From the NCBI GenBank assembly GCA_052168355.1, contig JBQLZQ010000041.1:10931-74930 (forward strand): DNA of 64,000 nt. The letters are read 5' to 3'. The translations under genes were made by a program, and so were the position numbers. This document shows positions 37,982-45,944 of this stretch, piece after piece. Numbering within the stretch: the stretch's first letter is position 1; every line of letters starts with the position of its first letter. The notes below the pieces were generated by a model. That model had not been told where the DNA came from. It saw only the letters and a program-made list of their open reading frames with translations, and ran no database searches. The stretch comes from JBQLZQ01 sp052168355 (GTDB lineage Bacteria > Pseudomonadota > Alphaproteobacteria > DSM-16000 > Inquilinaceae).

Positions 37982-38001
37982 CTTAACCCCTTACGGTTAA
38001 G
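37982..38001. promoter_or_regulatory. Inverted repeat CTTAACC / GGTTAAG before the histidine kinase
   Basis: Perfect 7-base arms at 37982-37988 and 37995-38001 with a 6-base spacer lie 39 bases before the GTG start of the kinase. The embedded CTTACGGTTAA also occurs near 8426-8436, reversed. The binder is unknown. The TTAAC half-sites are CtrA-like but the spacing is not. Confidence 0.35.
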
Positions 38002-38040
38002 ACTTGAGGACCATCCTTCACAGCCTTCGATAGGCAGCCG

Positions 38041-39831
38041 GTGAGATCCCTAAAGCGACTGTTACCCCTGATCTTCGATGGAACGCCGGGTCCCGACGGC
38101 GTGCGGCGGGCCAAGGTGCTGGGTGTCGCGGCGGTCGTGTTTCTGTGGCTGTTCCTGCTGGCCGTCGGCGCCTTCGACTATTACGCGCGGTTGCGCCAGG
38201 GCGCGGCGATGGCCGCCGGACAGGCCCAGCTTCTGGCCGATCACGCGGCCAACGCGCTGGACGCGGTGGACACCGAACTGACCGATCTGGCCGACCGGGT
38301 GGCGGCCGAATGGACCGCCAACGGCGCGTCCGGCACCTGGCGTACGCCCGCCTTTGGCCCGCTTCTGGAGCTGCCGCAGGTGCGCGGCGCGGCGCTGTTG
38401 TCCTGGAACGGGTCGGTTCTGGCCCACAGCCAGGGGGCGCCGATGGACGACGTGGATCCCCAGGAACGGGATTTCGTCCGCGCCCATTCGACCGCCTTCG
38501 ATGTCGGAACCTATCTGGCCGAGCCGGCCGCCGAGGAACCGTCGGACCTGTCCGGAGACTGGGGCGTGGTCGCCAGCCGGCGGGTTCCCGGACCCGATGG
38601 CGGCAGCCTGGCCATCCTGGTGGCCCAGCTCAGCCCCGGATACTTCGCCGGCGTCTACAACGCCGCGGCCGCGCCGGCCGATCTGGAAGTGGCCCTGGTG
38701 GGCCGCGCCGGCGTGACCCTGGCGGGGGGCGTGCGCCCCGGCCAGCTTGCCGCCCAGACGGTACTGTCGGGCATGGGCACGACATTGCCCGTGGGGCAGT
38801 GGCCCGTCTCCGTTACGGCAATCGCCGACGGACGGGCGATCCTGACGCGCATGGCGCCGGTGATCGAACTGCTGGCGCTGGGCGGGCTGATCGGGACGCT
38901 GGCCATCGGCCTGGGCGCCATCGCGGGCTTGCGCACCTCGTCCCGCCGGCGGCGGGCGGAAGAAAAGGCGCAGGCCCACGCCACGGAGTCCGCCCAGCGC
39001 GGCGATGCCTTGGACGCCCAGGCGAAGGTGGTCGCCGACGTCGCCCGGGCACTGGGCGCCATCCGCGCCGAACTGGAAACCGTGCGCGGCACGGCCGAAC
39101 GCCAGACCCGGGCGCGGAGCGAGTTTCTGTCGCACATGAGCCATGAGCTGCGGACGCCGCTCAACGCCATTCTCGGCTTCTCCGAGATCATGAAGGAGCG
39201 GGTGCCGGGGCTCGACAATCTCGACACGCTGGTCGGGTATTCCCGCCACATCCATGAGAGCGCCACCCACCTTCTGGACCTGATCAACGACATCCTGGAT
39301 CTGTCGAAGGTGGAAGGCGGCCGGTTCAGCCTGGCGGAAGAAAAGGTCGATCTGCGCTATATGGTGACATCGACGGTGCGGATGCTGACACCGATGGCCG
39401 AGGAGCGCGCCGTGACCGTGGAGACGGGCATCTCGGCGGCCACGCCGCTGCTGATGGCCGACCCGCGGCTGATCCGCCAGATGCTGCTGAACCTGGTGTC
39501 GAACGCGCTCAAATTCACGCCGGCCGGCGGGGCGGTGATGATCACCTCGCGACGGCGGGACGGCGGCGTTCTGCTGTCGGTGCGGGACACCGGCGTGGGC
39601 ATTCCGCCCGAGGACATGGCCCGCGTGCTGGAACCGTTCGGCCAGGCGCCGACCAGCCCCCGAACCAGCGCCGAGCGGGGCAGCGGTCTTGGCCTGCCGC
39701 TGGTCAAGTCGTTCATCGAGGTGCATGACGGCACCTTCGACTTGCGCAGCACGCCCGGCAAGGGCACCGCGGTCGGCCTGTGGTTCCCGCCGGAGCGGGT
39801 GGTCAAGGCGGCTGTCAATGCCGTCGGGTAG
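38041..39831 (+). CDS. Membrane sensor histidine kinase (PleC/DivJ-type HisKA)
   Basis: The 596-residue protein has one membrane helix at about 21-45, a periplasmic sensor domain (about 46-275) and a second helix (about 277-300). A helical linker leads to HisKA with EFLSHMSHELRTPLNAILGFSEIM (phospho-His about 368), then the HATPase domain with N-box LLNLVSNALKF, G1 VRDTGVGIPPEDMA and G2 GSGLGLPLVKS. The HELRTPLNAILGFSE type recurs in PleC-like kinases. No response regulator is adjacent, so its partner is elsewhere. It starts at GTG 38041. Confidence 0.92.
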   Translation: MRSLKRLLPLIFDGTPGPDGVRRAKVLGVAAVVFLWLFLLAVGAFDYYARLRQGAAMAAGQAQLLADHAANALDAVDTELTDLADRVAAEWTANGASGTWRTPAFGPLLELPQVRGAALLSWNGSVLAHSQGAPMDDVDPQERDFVRAHSTAFDVGTYLAEPAAEEPSDLSGDWGVVASRRVPGPDGGSLAILVAQLSPGYFAGVYNAAAAPADLEVALVGRAGVTLAGGVRPGQLAAQTVLSGMGTTLPVGQWPVSVTAIADGRAILTRMAPVIELLALGGLIGTLAIGLGAIAGLRTSSRRRRAEEKAQAHATESAQRGDALDAQAKVVADVARALGAIRAELETVRGTAERQTRARSEFLSHMSHELRTPLNAILGFSEIMKERVPGLDNLDTLVGYSRHIHESATHLLDLINDILDLSKVEGGRFSLAEEKVDLRYMVTSTVRMLTPMAEERAVTVETGISAATPLLMADPRLIRQMLLNLVSNALKFTPAGGAVMITSRRRDGGVLLSVRDTGVGIPPEDMARVLEPFGQAPTSPRTSAERGSGLGLPLVKSFIEVHDGTFDLRSTPGKGTAVGLWFPPERVVKAAVNAVG

Positions 39832-39875
39832 TCCGACTTAACCGCTGCCGACGGGCCGCCAGGGGCGCGGGTTCG

Positions 39876-40212
39876 CACAGGCCCCGGATCAGGTCCGGGG
39901 CTCGTCGTCTCCGGTATTGGGGCGTCCCGTTCCCGATCGACCCGAAGAAAGGCTCCACGATCCCCGGCCTTCGAGCCGGGGTCATGGCGCGACGGCGCCG
40001 TTTGCGGTTCTCCAGGCGTCGCCGTCCCGCACAGGCCCCGGATCAAGTCCGGGGCTCGTCATCTCCGGTCTCGGGGCGTCCCGTTCCCTATCGGCCCGAA
40101 GAAAGAAGCCGCGATCCCCGGCCTCCGAGCCGGGGTCATGGCGCGGCGGCGCCGTTTGCGGTTCTCCAGGCGTCGCCGTCGTGCACAGGCCCCGGATCAA
40201 GTCCGGGGCTCG
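39876..40212. repeat. Tandem array of palindromic units, 154-bp period
   Basis: CACAGGCCCCGG starts at 39876, 40030 and 40184, an exact period of 154 bases over two and a fraction units. Each full unit carries a CCCCGG/CCGGGG hairpin and, about 80 bases later, a second hairpin (GATCCCCGGCC type) with a GGCGCCG core following. The units differ by a few substitutions. This array lies between the kinase gene and the prophage repressor and could mark the left edge of the element. Confidence 0.85.
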
Positions 40213-40273
40213 GGGCCGCGTTTGTGGAGATTTCAAGAACGCCGATCACGATTTCCCGGACTCGCCCGCAGTG

Positions 40274-40945
40274 CTACCGCCCGTGATATTTGCCGACGAT
40301 GCGGTGCACCGTCTGCCATTGGCGGCGGGCCAGGTCGTAGTCGCGCGGCGGGTTGAACTGGCGCACAAACCACTTTCCCTCGTTCCATCGCAACAGCCGC
40401 TTGACCAGCGCGTGGCGTCCGCCGTCGCCGCGGTCCTGGAGCAGCACCACGTCGCGGTCGCGCTGGGGCGGGATGGACGGGTGGATCAGGACCACGTCGC
40501 CCTGGTAGTAGGCCGGTTCCATCGACTCGCCGACGACATAGACGCCAAAGCCGTCGCGCACGGTGAACAGGGGTTCGGGCCGCTTGACCCATTCGATCGG
40601 CTCGTTGCCCAGGATCATGGCGCCGCCGGGCCCGCCCTCGGCGCTGGAATAGACCGGCAGGTCGCGGGACCCCAGACCGCCGGCGCGCGGCGCGACGACC
40701 GCGTTGGCGGCCGGGGCCTCGGACGGGGGCGGGGGCTCGGCCGCCTGAACCATCAGATCCGCGGGGTCGCAGCCCAGCGCGTCGGCCAGCCGCAGCACCG
40801 TGCCGTAAAGCGGGTTTTTCGACCGGCCGGCCAGGATGTCGCGCACGGCCGTGGCGTTCAGCCCGGCCCGCAGGGCCAGGCTGCGCGGATTGAGGCCGCC
40901 CGCCGTCATGCGGCGGGCCAGTTCGGCGCGGAATGAGGCGCTCAT
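40274..40945 (-). CDS. Phage repressor, HTH plus S24 (LexA-like) peptidase
   Basis: The 223-residue protein has an N-terminal helix-turn-helix (about 17-60, NPRSLALRAGLNATAVRDILAGRS) and a C-terminal S24 domain. Catalytic residues are Ser141 (GESMEP) and Lys182 (HALVKR). An Ala-Gly pair in PRAGGLG (about 88-89) is a likely self-cleavage site. This is the CI-type layout in which RecA-stimulated cleavage inactivates the repressor. It is divergent from the rest of the element, with dyad operators in between. Confidence 0.92.
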   Translation of the reverse strand: MSASFRAELARRMTAGGLNPRSLALRAGLNATAVRDILAGRSKNPLYGTVLRLADALGCDPADLMVQAAEPPPPSEAPAANAVVAPRAGGLGSRDLPVYSSAEGGPGGAMILGNEPIEWVKRPEPLFTVRDGFGVYVVGESMEPAYYQGDVVLIHPSIPPQRDRDVVLLQDRGDGGRHALVKRLLRWNEGKWFVRQFNPPRDYDLARRQWQTVHRIVGKYHGR

Positions 40946-40954
40946 ACAGGATAC

Positions 40955-41024
40955 ATCCCATATATTTTGTGGGAAGTAAAGTGGGATTTATCCCATTGAC
41001 ATCGGGGGAGGTATCCCATAGTGT
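40955..41024 (+). promoter_or_regulatory. Repressor operators and rightward early promoter
   Basis: ATCCCA (40955-40960) faces TGGGA (40970-40974). TGGGATTTATCCCA (40982-40995) is a tight inverted repeat, and a third ATCCCAT lies at 41013-41019. The -35 TTGACA (40996-41001) is followed by a 17-base spacer and a weak -10, TAGTGT (41019-41024). The second operator abuts the -35 and the third overlaps the -10, so repressor binding would block rightward transcription. The first lies just upstream of the repressor gene and would serve autoregulation. Confidence 0.65.
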
Positions 41025-41070
41025 TCTGGGCAGGGCGAGGACCGTCCGAACGGCAGCGGGAGGGGCGGCG

Positions 41071-41601
41071 ATGACGTTTGGCAGGCAATCCTGGAAAGAC
41101 GCCGAGGCCCAGCGAGACCCCGAGGCGCTGGAACGCGACGCCGCCACGCGGGTGGTGGTGGCCATCTATGGCGACGATCGCGGCACCGCCGAACGGGCCG
41201 CCAGGCGCGGCGGGCTGGTGCCCGAGGACCGGGCCCGCACCGACGCGCCGCTGGCCTTGCGCGCCCGCTATGACGGCGTGCTCGACTGGCTGTGGGACCG
41301 GGGCCTGCTGGGGTCGGGCAAGGAGGGGCGCCGCCGCCACGCCGCTGGAATGTGGCTGCGCGACCTGCACTGCACGATCCACCGCGAGCGCATGATTTCC
41401 AACTACGAGGGGCTGGGCCGCGACCAGAGCGAGATGTCCGACGCCCAGGCCTGGAACTTCAAATGCTACCAGGAAACCCTGCGCGCCATGGGCCGCCAGG
41501 CCGTCGTGCTGCTGCAGGTCTGCGCCGACGACCGGCCGCCGCGCAACATCCTGCTGCTGCGCCAGGCGCTGGACGCCTTGGCCCGGCATCGGGGGATGTG
41601 A
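41071..41601 (+). CDS. Early phage protein, possible late-gene regulator
   Basis: The ATG at 41071 has GGGAGG seven bases upstream and gives 176 residues. The protein is helical and basic, with no recognised motif. A conserved-looking core is WLRDLHCTIHRERMISNYEGLG. It is the only gene between the repressor and the late genes and is the first gene of the rightward transcript. Downstream lie a promoter and then an intrinsic terminator before TerS. Position therefore suggests an antiterminator or late activator, not proven by sequence. Confidence 0.7.
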   Translation: MTFGRQSWKDAEAQRDPEALERDAATRVVVAIYGDDRGTAERAARRGGLVPEDRARTDAPLALRARYDGVLDWLWDRGLLGSGKEGRRRHAAGMWLRDLHCTIHRERMISNYEGLGRDQSEMSDAQAWNFKCYQETLRAMGRQAVVLLQVCADDRPPRNILLLRQALDALARHRGM

Positions 41602-41637
41602 GGATGTACGTCAAGTATACAACTAGGAAAATATTCC

Positions 41638-41666
41638 TTGACTCCGGATGCCCCTTGCCCTAGCTT
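41638..41666 (+). promoter_or_regulatory. Candidate late promoter before the terminase genes
   Basis: TTGACT at 41638-41643, a 17-base spacer, then TAGCTT at 41661-41666. The -35 is good and the -10 weak. An intrinsic terminator follows about 33 bases later, a layout known from the late promoters of lambda-like phages. Confidence 0.4.
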
Positions 41667-41698
41667 CATCCCCGGATCAAACCGTCTTCAGCCCGCCG

Positions 41699-41724
41699 AG
41701 CCCGCCCGCTCCGGCGGGCTTTTT
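41699..41724 (+). terminator. Intrinsic terminator upstream of TerS
   Basis: AGCCCGCC (41699-41706) pairs perfectly with GGCGGGCT (41713-41720), followed by TTTT. It lies between the early gene and the terminase genes, so late transcripts must pass it or be stopped there. Confidence 0.85.
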
Positions 41725-41739
41725 GGTGGAGCCGCGACG

Positions 41740-42090
41740 ATGACCGCATCGGACAGGAACGACCGCATCCCCAACGCCCCCGACGCCGACCGGGCCTGGG
41801 TGCGGGCAAGGCTGCGGGAGGTGGCGGAGCGGACCATGCAGGCGGTGCCGGTGACCGACGCCAAGGGCGAGCCAACGGGGTCGTGGACCTTCAACGCCGC
41901 CGGCGCCAACCGGGCGCTGGAACTGCTGGGGCGGGAGCTGGGGATGTTCGTCGACCGGAAGGATCACCGCATCGGACCGCTGGAGGCCATGACCCACGAT
42001 GAGCTCACCGCCCTTATCGCCCGCATCGACGGCCTTGCTGCAGGGCTTGAGGACGTCGGCGACGCGCCAGCTCAGCCTGCGGGCGCTTGA
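41740..42090 (+). CDS. Terminase small subunit-like protein
   Basis: From the ATG at 41740 the product has 116 residues. The C-terminal half (GANRALELLGRELGMFVDRKDHRIGPLEAM) matches the end of small terminase subunits, with DRKDHRIG as the characteristic stretch. The usual N-terminal DNA-binding helices are shortened or absent. It overlaps the large subunit gene by 92 bases. It should help select the packaging site. Confidence 0.7.
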   Translation: MTASDRNDRIPNAPDADRAWVRARLREVAERTMQAVPVTDAKGEPTGSWTFNAAGANRALELLGRELGMFVDRKDHRIGPLEAMTHDELTALIARIDGLAAGLEDVGDAPAQPAGA

Positions 42091-43411
42091 GACCTACCGG
42101 CCCTATGCCAAGCAGGATCTCTTCCACGCCGCCGGAGCCACCTATCGCGAACGGCTCTTAAGGGCCGGCAACCAGCTCGGCAAGACCGTGGCCGGCGGGG
42201 CGGAGGCGGCCTTTCACCTGACCGGGCTCTATCCGGACTGGTGGCGGGGACGGCGCTGGGGGCGGCCGGTGGTCGGCTGGGCCGCCGGGGTGACGGCGGA
42301 GACGACGCGCGACAACCCGCAGCGGATCCTTCTGGGCCGGCCGGGGGCGCCGGGCACCGGCATGATCCCGGCGCAGTGCATCGAGGACGTGACGGCGGCG
42401 CGCGGCGTGGCCGCGCTGGTCGACACGGTGCGGGTGCGCCACGCGTCCGGCGGCCTGTCGACCCTGGCCTTCCGCTTCTACGGCAAGGGCCGGACCAAGT
42501 GGCAGGGCGAGACCCTGGATTTCGTGTGGTTCGACGAGGAGCCGCCGCCGGAGGTCTACAGCGAGGGGCTGACCCGGACCAACGCCACCGGCGGCATGGT
42601 CTGGCTGACCTTCACGCCGCTTCTGGGCCTGTCGGAGGTGGTGCGGCGGTTTCTGGTGGCGCCGACGCGCGAGCGTCACGACACCAACATGACCATCGAG
42701 GACTCAGCCCACATCGACGCGGCCCAGCGCGCCCGCATCGTCGCCAGCTATCCCGCGCACGAGCGCGAGGCCAGGGCCAACGGCACGCCGATGATGGGGT
42801 CGGGCCGCATCTTCCCGGTGGCGGAGGAAGGAATCGCGATACCCGCCTTTGACCTGCCGGCCCATTGGCCGCGCCTGGGCGGGCTGGATTTCGGCTGGGA
42901 CCATCCGACGGCGGCGGTGCGCCTGGTCTGGGACCGGGACGCCGATTGCGCCTACGTCACCCACGCCTACCGGGTGCGCCAGGCGACGCCTGTGGTTCAT
43001 GCCGCCGCGCTCAAGGCCTGGGGAAAGGACATGCCGTGGGCTTGGCCCCATGACGGGTTGCAGCACAGCAAGGATTCCGGCGAGGCGCTGGCCGGTCAGT
43101 ACAAGCGCCTGGGCCTGGCCATGCTGCCCGAACGGGCGACCTACGAGGACGGATCGGCGGGGGTGGAGGCGGGGCTGATGGACATGCTCGACCGGATGCA
43201 GACTGGACGGCTGAAGGTGTTCGCCCATCTGGCCGACTGGCTCGAGGAATTCCGCCTGTATCACCGCAAGGAGGGGCGGGTGGTCAAGGAGGCCGACGAT
43301 CTGATGGCCGCCACCCGCTACGCGCTGATGTGCCTGCGTTTCGCGCGTCTCGACGGAGCCGGAACGCGGCGCCCGGCCCGGGCGCTGGGCGATTACAGCC
43401 CACTCAACTGA
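41999..43411 (+). CDS. Terminase large subunit
   Basis: The 470-residue product has the packaging ATPase with Walker A-like GNQLGKT (about residues 57-63), Walker B FVWFDEEPP (about 176-184), and the nuclease domain with GLDFGWDHPTA and later Asp residues near KEADDLMAATRYALM. The fold is of the RNase H-type nuclease used to cut concatemers. The start is within the TerS gene. A later start cannot be excluded. Confidence 0.92.
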   Translation: MSSPPLSPASTALLQGLRTSATRQLSLRALETYRPYAKQDLFHAAGATYRERLLRAGNQLGKTVAGGAEAAFHLTGLYPDWWRGRRWGRPVVGWAAGVTAETTRDNPQRILLGRPGAPGTGMIPAQCIEDVTAARGVAALVDTVRVRHASGGLSTLAFRFYGKGRTKWQGETLDFVWFDEEPPPEVYSEGLTRTNATGGMVWLTFTPLLGLSEVVRRFLVAPTRERHDTNMTIEDSAHIDAAQRARIVASYPAHEREARANGTPMMGSGRIFPVAEEGIAIPAFDLPAHWPRLGGLDFGWDHPTAAVRLVWDRDADCAYVTHAYRVRQATPVVHAAALKAWGKDMPWAWPHDGLQHSKDSGEALAGQYKRLGLAMLPERATYEDGSAGVEAGLMDMLDRMQTGRLKVFAHLADWLEEFRLYHRKEGRVVKEADDLMAATRYALMCLRFARLDGAGTRRPARALGDYSPLN

Positions 43412-43448
43412 CATCCAAAATCTCGTTTGGGACAAAGGGGAGACCGAC

Positions 43449-44075
43449 ATGGACGGATCGGGACGGACGGCGGCCAGGCGGGCGCCGGACGAGGACGGCA
43501 TCGAGCGGCGGATCGGCGATCTGACGGCCCGGCTGGAGGCGGAGGAAGCGGCCATCGAACCGCTGCGGTTCCACCGCGCGGCCGGGGACGCCAAGCCCGA
43601 TATCGGCGACCGGCACGCCAGGATCGAGGGGTTGCGCCGGGCCCGCCGCGAGGCCGGGACCGAGCTGGAACAGGCCCGGGCCGACCGGCGCAAGCGCGAG
43701 CGCGCGGCGGCCCAGAAGCGGCAGACCCGGCTGTGGTCCAAGCGGATGGACGCGCTGGGCGAGATCGAGACGTTGGCCGCCGGCTTGCGCGACCGCATCC
43801 TGGAGGCCAACCGGCTGGGTGCGGCCATCGTCAAGGACGGCGGCGGCCGGCCGCTGGCCGATGCCCTGCGCGAGGCCGATTTCCGGGCCCGCCTGACGAC
43901 CTATCTGGGCAGCGTGCTGCGCCGCCCCGACGAGGAACGGGCGTGGCTGGCGGTGCCGCTGGTGGATCTCGAGCAGCGGCCGTTTTCCAGCGGCGGTCCC
44001 GCCTCCCTGACCGAACGCGAACGGCGCCATGTCGCCCATTGCCTGGCCCCCTGCACCAAGGGAGACGAATCATGA
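43449..44075 (+). CDS. Phage protein, coiled-coil
   Basis: This 208-residue product has extended heptad-like segments at about 15-120, rich in Arg, Glu and Ala (for example RIGDLTARLEAEEAAIEPLRF). It starts 38 bases after TerL and overlaps the next gene by ATGA. No motif is recognised. A structural or packaging-linked role is possible from position. Confidence 0.7.
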   Translation: MDGSGRTAARRAPDEDGIERRIGDLTARLEAEEAAIEPLRFHRAAGDAKPDIGDRHARIEGLRRARREAGTELEQARADRRKRERAAAQKRQTRLWSKRMDALGEIETLAAGLRDRILEANRLGAAIVKDGGGRPLADALREADFRARLTTYLGSVLRRPDEERAWLAVPLVDLEQRPFSSGGPASLTERERRHVAHCLAPCTKGDES

Positions 44076-44521
44076 CCCCCTATCGCCACCCGCCCGGCGC
44101 CGCCGCGCCCGAACCCATGGGGCCGGAGGAAGACGCCTTCGGCGTCGTCCTGTACGAGGACAGTTCGGCCGACGAGGTCGACGCCCAGATCGCCCAGCTT
44201 TGCGTTCATCCGGCCTATCGCATGGCGGCGGCCGACGCGCTGCACCCCCAGCACGAGGTGGCGGTGCGGTCCATGTACGCCCTGAACCAAGCGCGGGCCG
44301 AGGCGCTGGAGGCCATGGCCCCCACCGCGCCGCCGCCGCCCGCCGGCCTGACACCGGACCGGGCGCGGAACCGCATCGACGCGGCGCGGGACGATGCCGG
44401 CTTCATGGAGGCCTACATGGATCGGGATCACGATCGGCATCTGGAGGCGGTGGAGCTGATGCGCCTGCTGCATCTGTGGGGTTTCGGTCCCGATCCCGCC
44501 GGCGCGCGGGGCGGACGATGA
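44072..44521 (+). CDS. Phage hypothetical protein
   Basis: The 149-residue product is acidic, with a Pro-rich linker at about 88-95 and a final segment MDRDHDRHLEAVELMRLLHLW. It overlaps both neighbours by four bases (ATGA), so the three genes are translationally coupled. Function unknown. Confidence 0.7.
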   Translation: MTPYRHPPGAAAPEPMGPEEDAFGVVLYEDSSADEVDAQIAQLCVHPAYRMAAADALHPQHEVAVRSMYALNQARAEALEAMAPTAPPPPAGLTPDRARNRIDAARDDAGFMEAYMDRDHDRHLEAVELMRLLHLWGFGPDPAGARGGR

Positions 44522-45732
44522 ACCCCGCGCGGATCGCCGCCGACGGTGTCGCCGACATCCGCCGGGGCGCCGCGACCGTGGAGGAGGCGCTGGAGACCCT
44601 GCGCCTCGACCCGCCCGGCCGCGCCGAGCACGACGCCCTGGCGGCCCGGGTCGCGGCGCTTGAGGCGCGACTCGGCGACGACCCGCCCGGCGGCCATCCC
44701 GGCGACGGGGAGGCCGAGCCGGAGCCCGGCCCGCCGCTGCCGATGCCGTTGGCGGACGGGGACGGCGTGATCCTTCTGACGCGGGGCCGTCGCTATGCGG
44801 GGCCGGTGGCGCTGGCGCCGGGTCAAGTCCTGCGCGCCACGGACGGCAAGGGACCGCGCCCCATCGTCGAGGCGCCGCGACGCCGGGGGCCGAGCGCCGT
44901 CACCCTGTCGTCCGGTTGCGCCATCCTCGGCATCCGTGTGATCGGCGGGCACAACGGCATCCTGATCACCGGCGCGGGCAACCGTGTCGCCGACTGCGCG
45001 GTCGAGGGATCCAACCAGCACGGGGTGTTCTGCGAGGGCGGGGACAGCCGCGACAATATCGTCGAGCACACCGTTTCCCACGGCCATGGGCGGGTGGAGA
45101 AGGGCGCGCGGATCGGCCACGGCTTTTCCCAGCAGCGCGGCGCCCGGGATAATGTCATCCGCTTCTGCCGCGGGCACGACAATGTGGAGGACGGCGCCCA
45201 GCAGGGCTCGGCCGCCGGCGGCGCCTTCGTGCTGAAGGATTGCCGGTTCGACCGCAACGGCGAGGACGGGGTGGACACCAAGTCGCGGCACCCCGTCATC
45301 TGCCGCCGCGTGGCCTGCGACGACAACGCCGAGCACGGGTTCAATCTGGGCCGGGTGACGGGCCAGGTGGTGACGCTGGAGGATTGTTCCGCCGCCGGCA
45401 ACGGGCACGGCCCCCGGGGCGGCGAGGCGATCAATCTGGACTATGGCGTGACGGCCGTGGTGCGCGGCGGCACCTTTGTCGCGGGACCGGGACAGACGGC
45501 GATCCAGGTGCGGCAGGTCCGGCGCAGCGGCTCACAGGCCGACGCGCTGCGCCTGGACATGGCGGGGGCGACGGTCCAGTCCGACACGATGGCGCTGGTC
45601 ATCGACGACGGCCGCCTGCACCGTGTGGTCGACTGCGTGTTGGACGGGCCCGTCCACCTGTCGGAACGCGGCCGAACGACCGGCGCCCCGCTCGTCGTGG
45701 CGCGGGACGACGGTCCGCGGTCGGGGACCTGA
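44518..45732 (+). CDS. Right-handed parallel beta-helix protein (tailspike-like)
   Basis: The 404-residue protein has an N-terminal helical part (about 1-60), a Pro/Glu linker, and then a parallel beta-helix with repeated coils of about 20-25 residues, seen in SSGCAILGIRVIGGHNGILI, NRVADCAVEGSNQHGVFC and AILKDCRF-type repeats. Similar beta-helices form phage tailspikes or pectate-lyase-like depolymerases. The overlap with the upstream gene places it in the late operon, but its position before the portal gene is unusual for a tailspike. Catalytic residues cannot be assigned. Confidence 0.8.
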   Translation: MNPARIAADGVADIRRGAATVEEALETLRLDPPGRAEHDALAARVAALEARLGDDPPGGHPGDGEAEPEPGPPLPMPLADGDGVILLTRGRRYAGPVALAPGQVLRATDGKGPRPIVEAPRRRGPSAVTLSSGCAILGIRVIGGHNGILITGAGNRVADCAVEGSNQHGVFCEGGDSRDNIVEHTVSHGHGRVEKGARIGHGFSQQRGARDNVIRFCRGHDNVEDGAQQGSAAGGAFVLKDCRFDRNGEDGVDTKSRHPVICRRVACDDNAEHGFNLGRVTGQVVTLEDCSAAGNGHGPRGGEAINLDYGVTAVVRGGTFVAGPGQTAIQVRQVRRSGSQADALRLDMAGATVQSDTMALVIDDGRLHRVVDCVLDGPVHLSERGRTTGAPLVVARDDGPRSGT

Positions 45733-45773
45733 TCCCATGATCTGGCAACCGCTAGCGGCTTTGAGAAAAGAAA

Positions 45774-45885
45774 CGGCGAGCCCCGGACTTGATCCGGGGC
45801 CTGTGCGAGACGGTGGCGCCCCAAGAACGGCAAACGGCGCCGATGGACCATGATCCCGGCTCGGGGGCCGGGGATCGCGGCTTGT
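45774..45885. repeat. REPIN-like palindromic unit
   Basis: CCCCGGACTTGATCCGGGG followed by CCTGTGCG lies at 45781-45807. A central GGCGCC lies near 45837. A second hairpin, CCCGGCTCGGGGGCCGGG, follows at about 45854-45872. It separates the beta-helix gene from the antisense DUF2927 gene. Confidence 0.8.
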
Positions 45886-45944
45886 TTGTTGAAGGGACCT
45901 GGCCGCAGAACAGCTATCGGAGGACGGCGATCTCTGTCGTCCGC

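Noticed and set aside
39876..40212. CRISPR array
   Set aside because: The period is 154 bases with most of the unit conserved. There are no short repeats with unique spacers and no cas genes.
39780..40286. Reading frames of 100-300 residues with repeated PGLDPGPVR- or PRIKSG-type peptides, here and near 45.8, 46.9, 51.2, 51.9, 60.1 and 62.8 kb
   Set aside because: They are translations of the palindromic repeat units in several frames. The peptides only reflect the hairpin sequence and no start or ribosome-binding site supports them.
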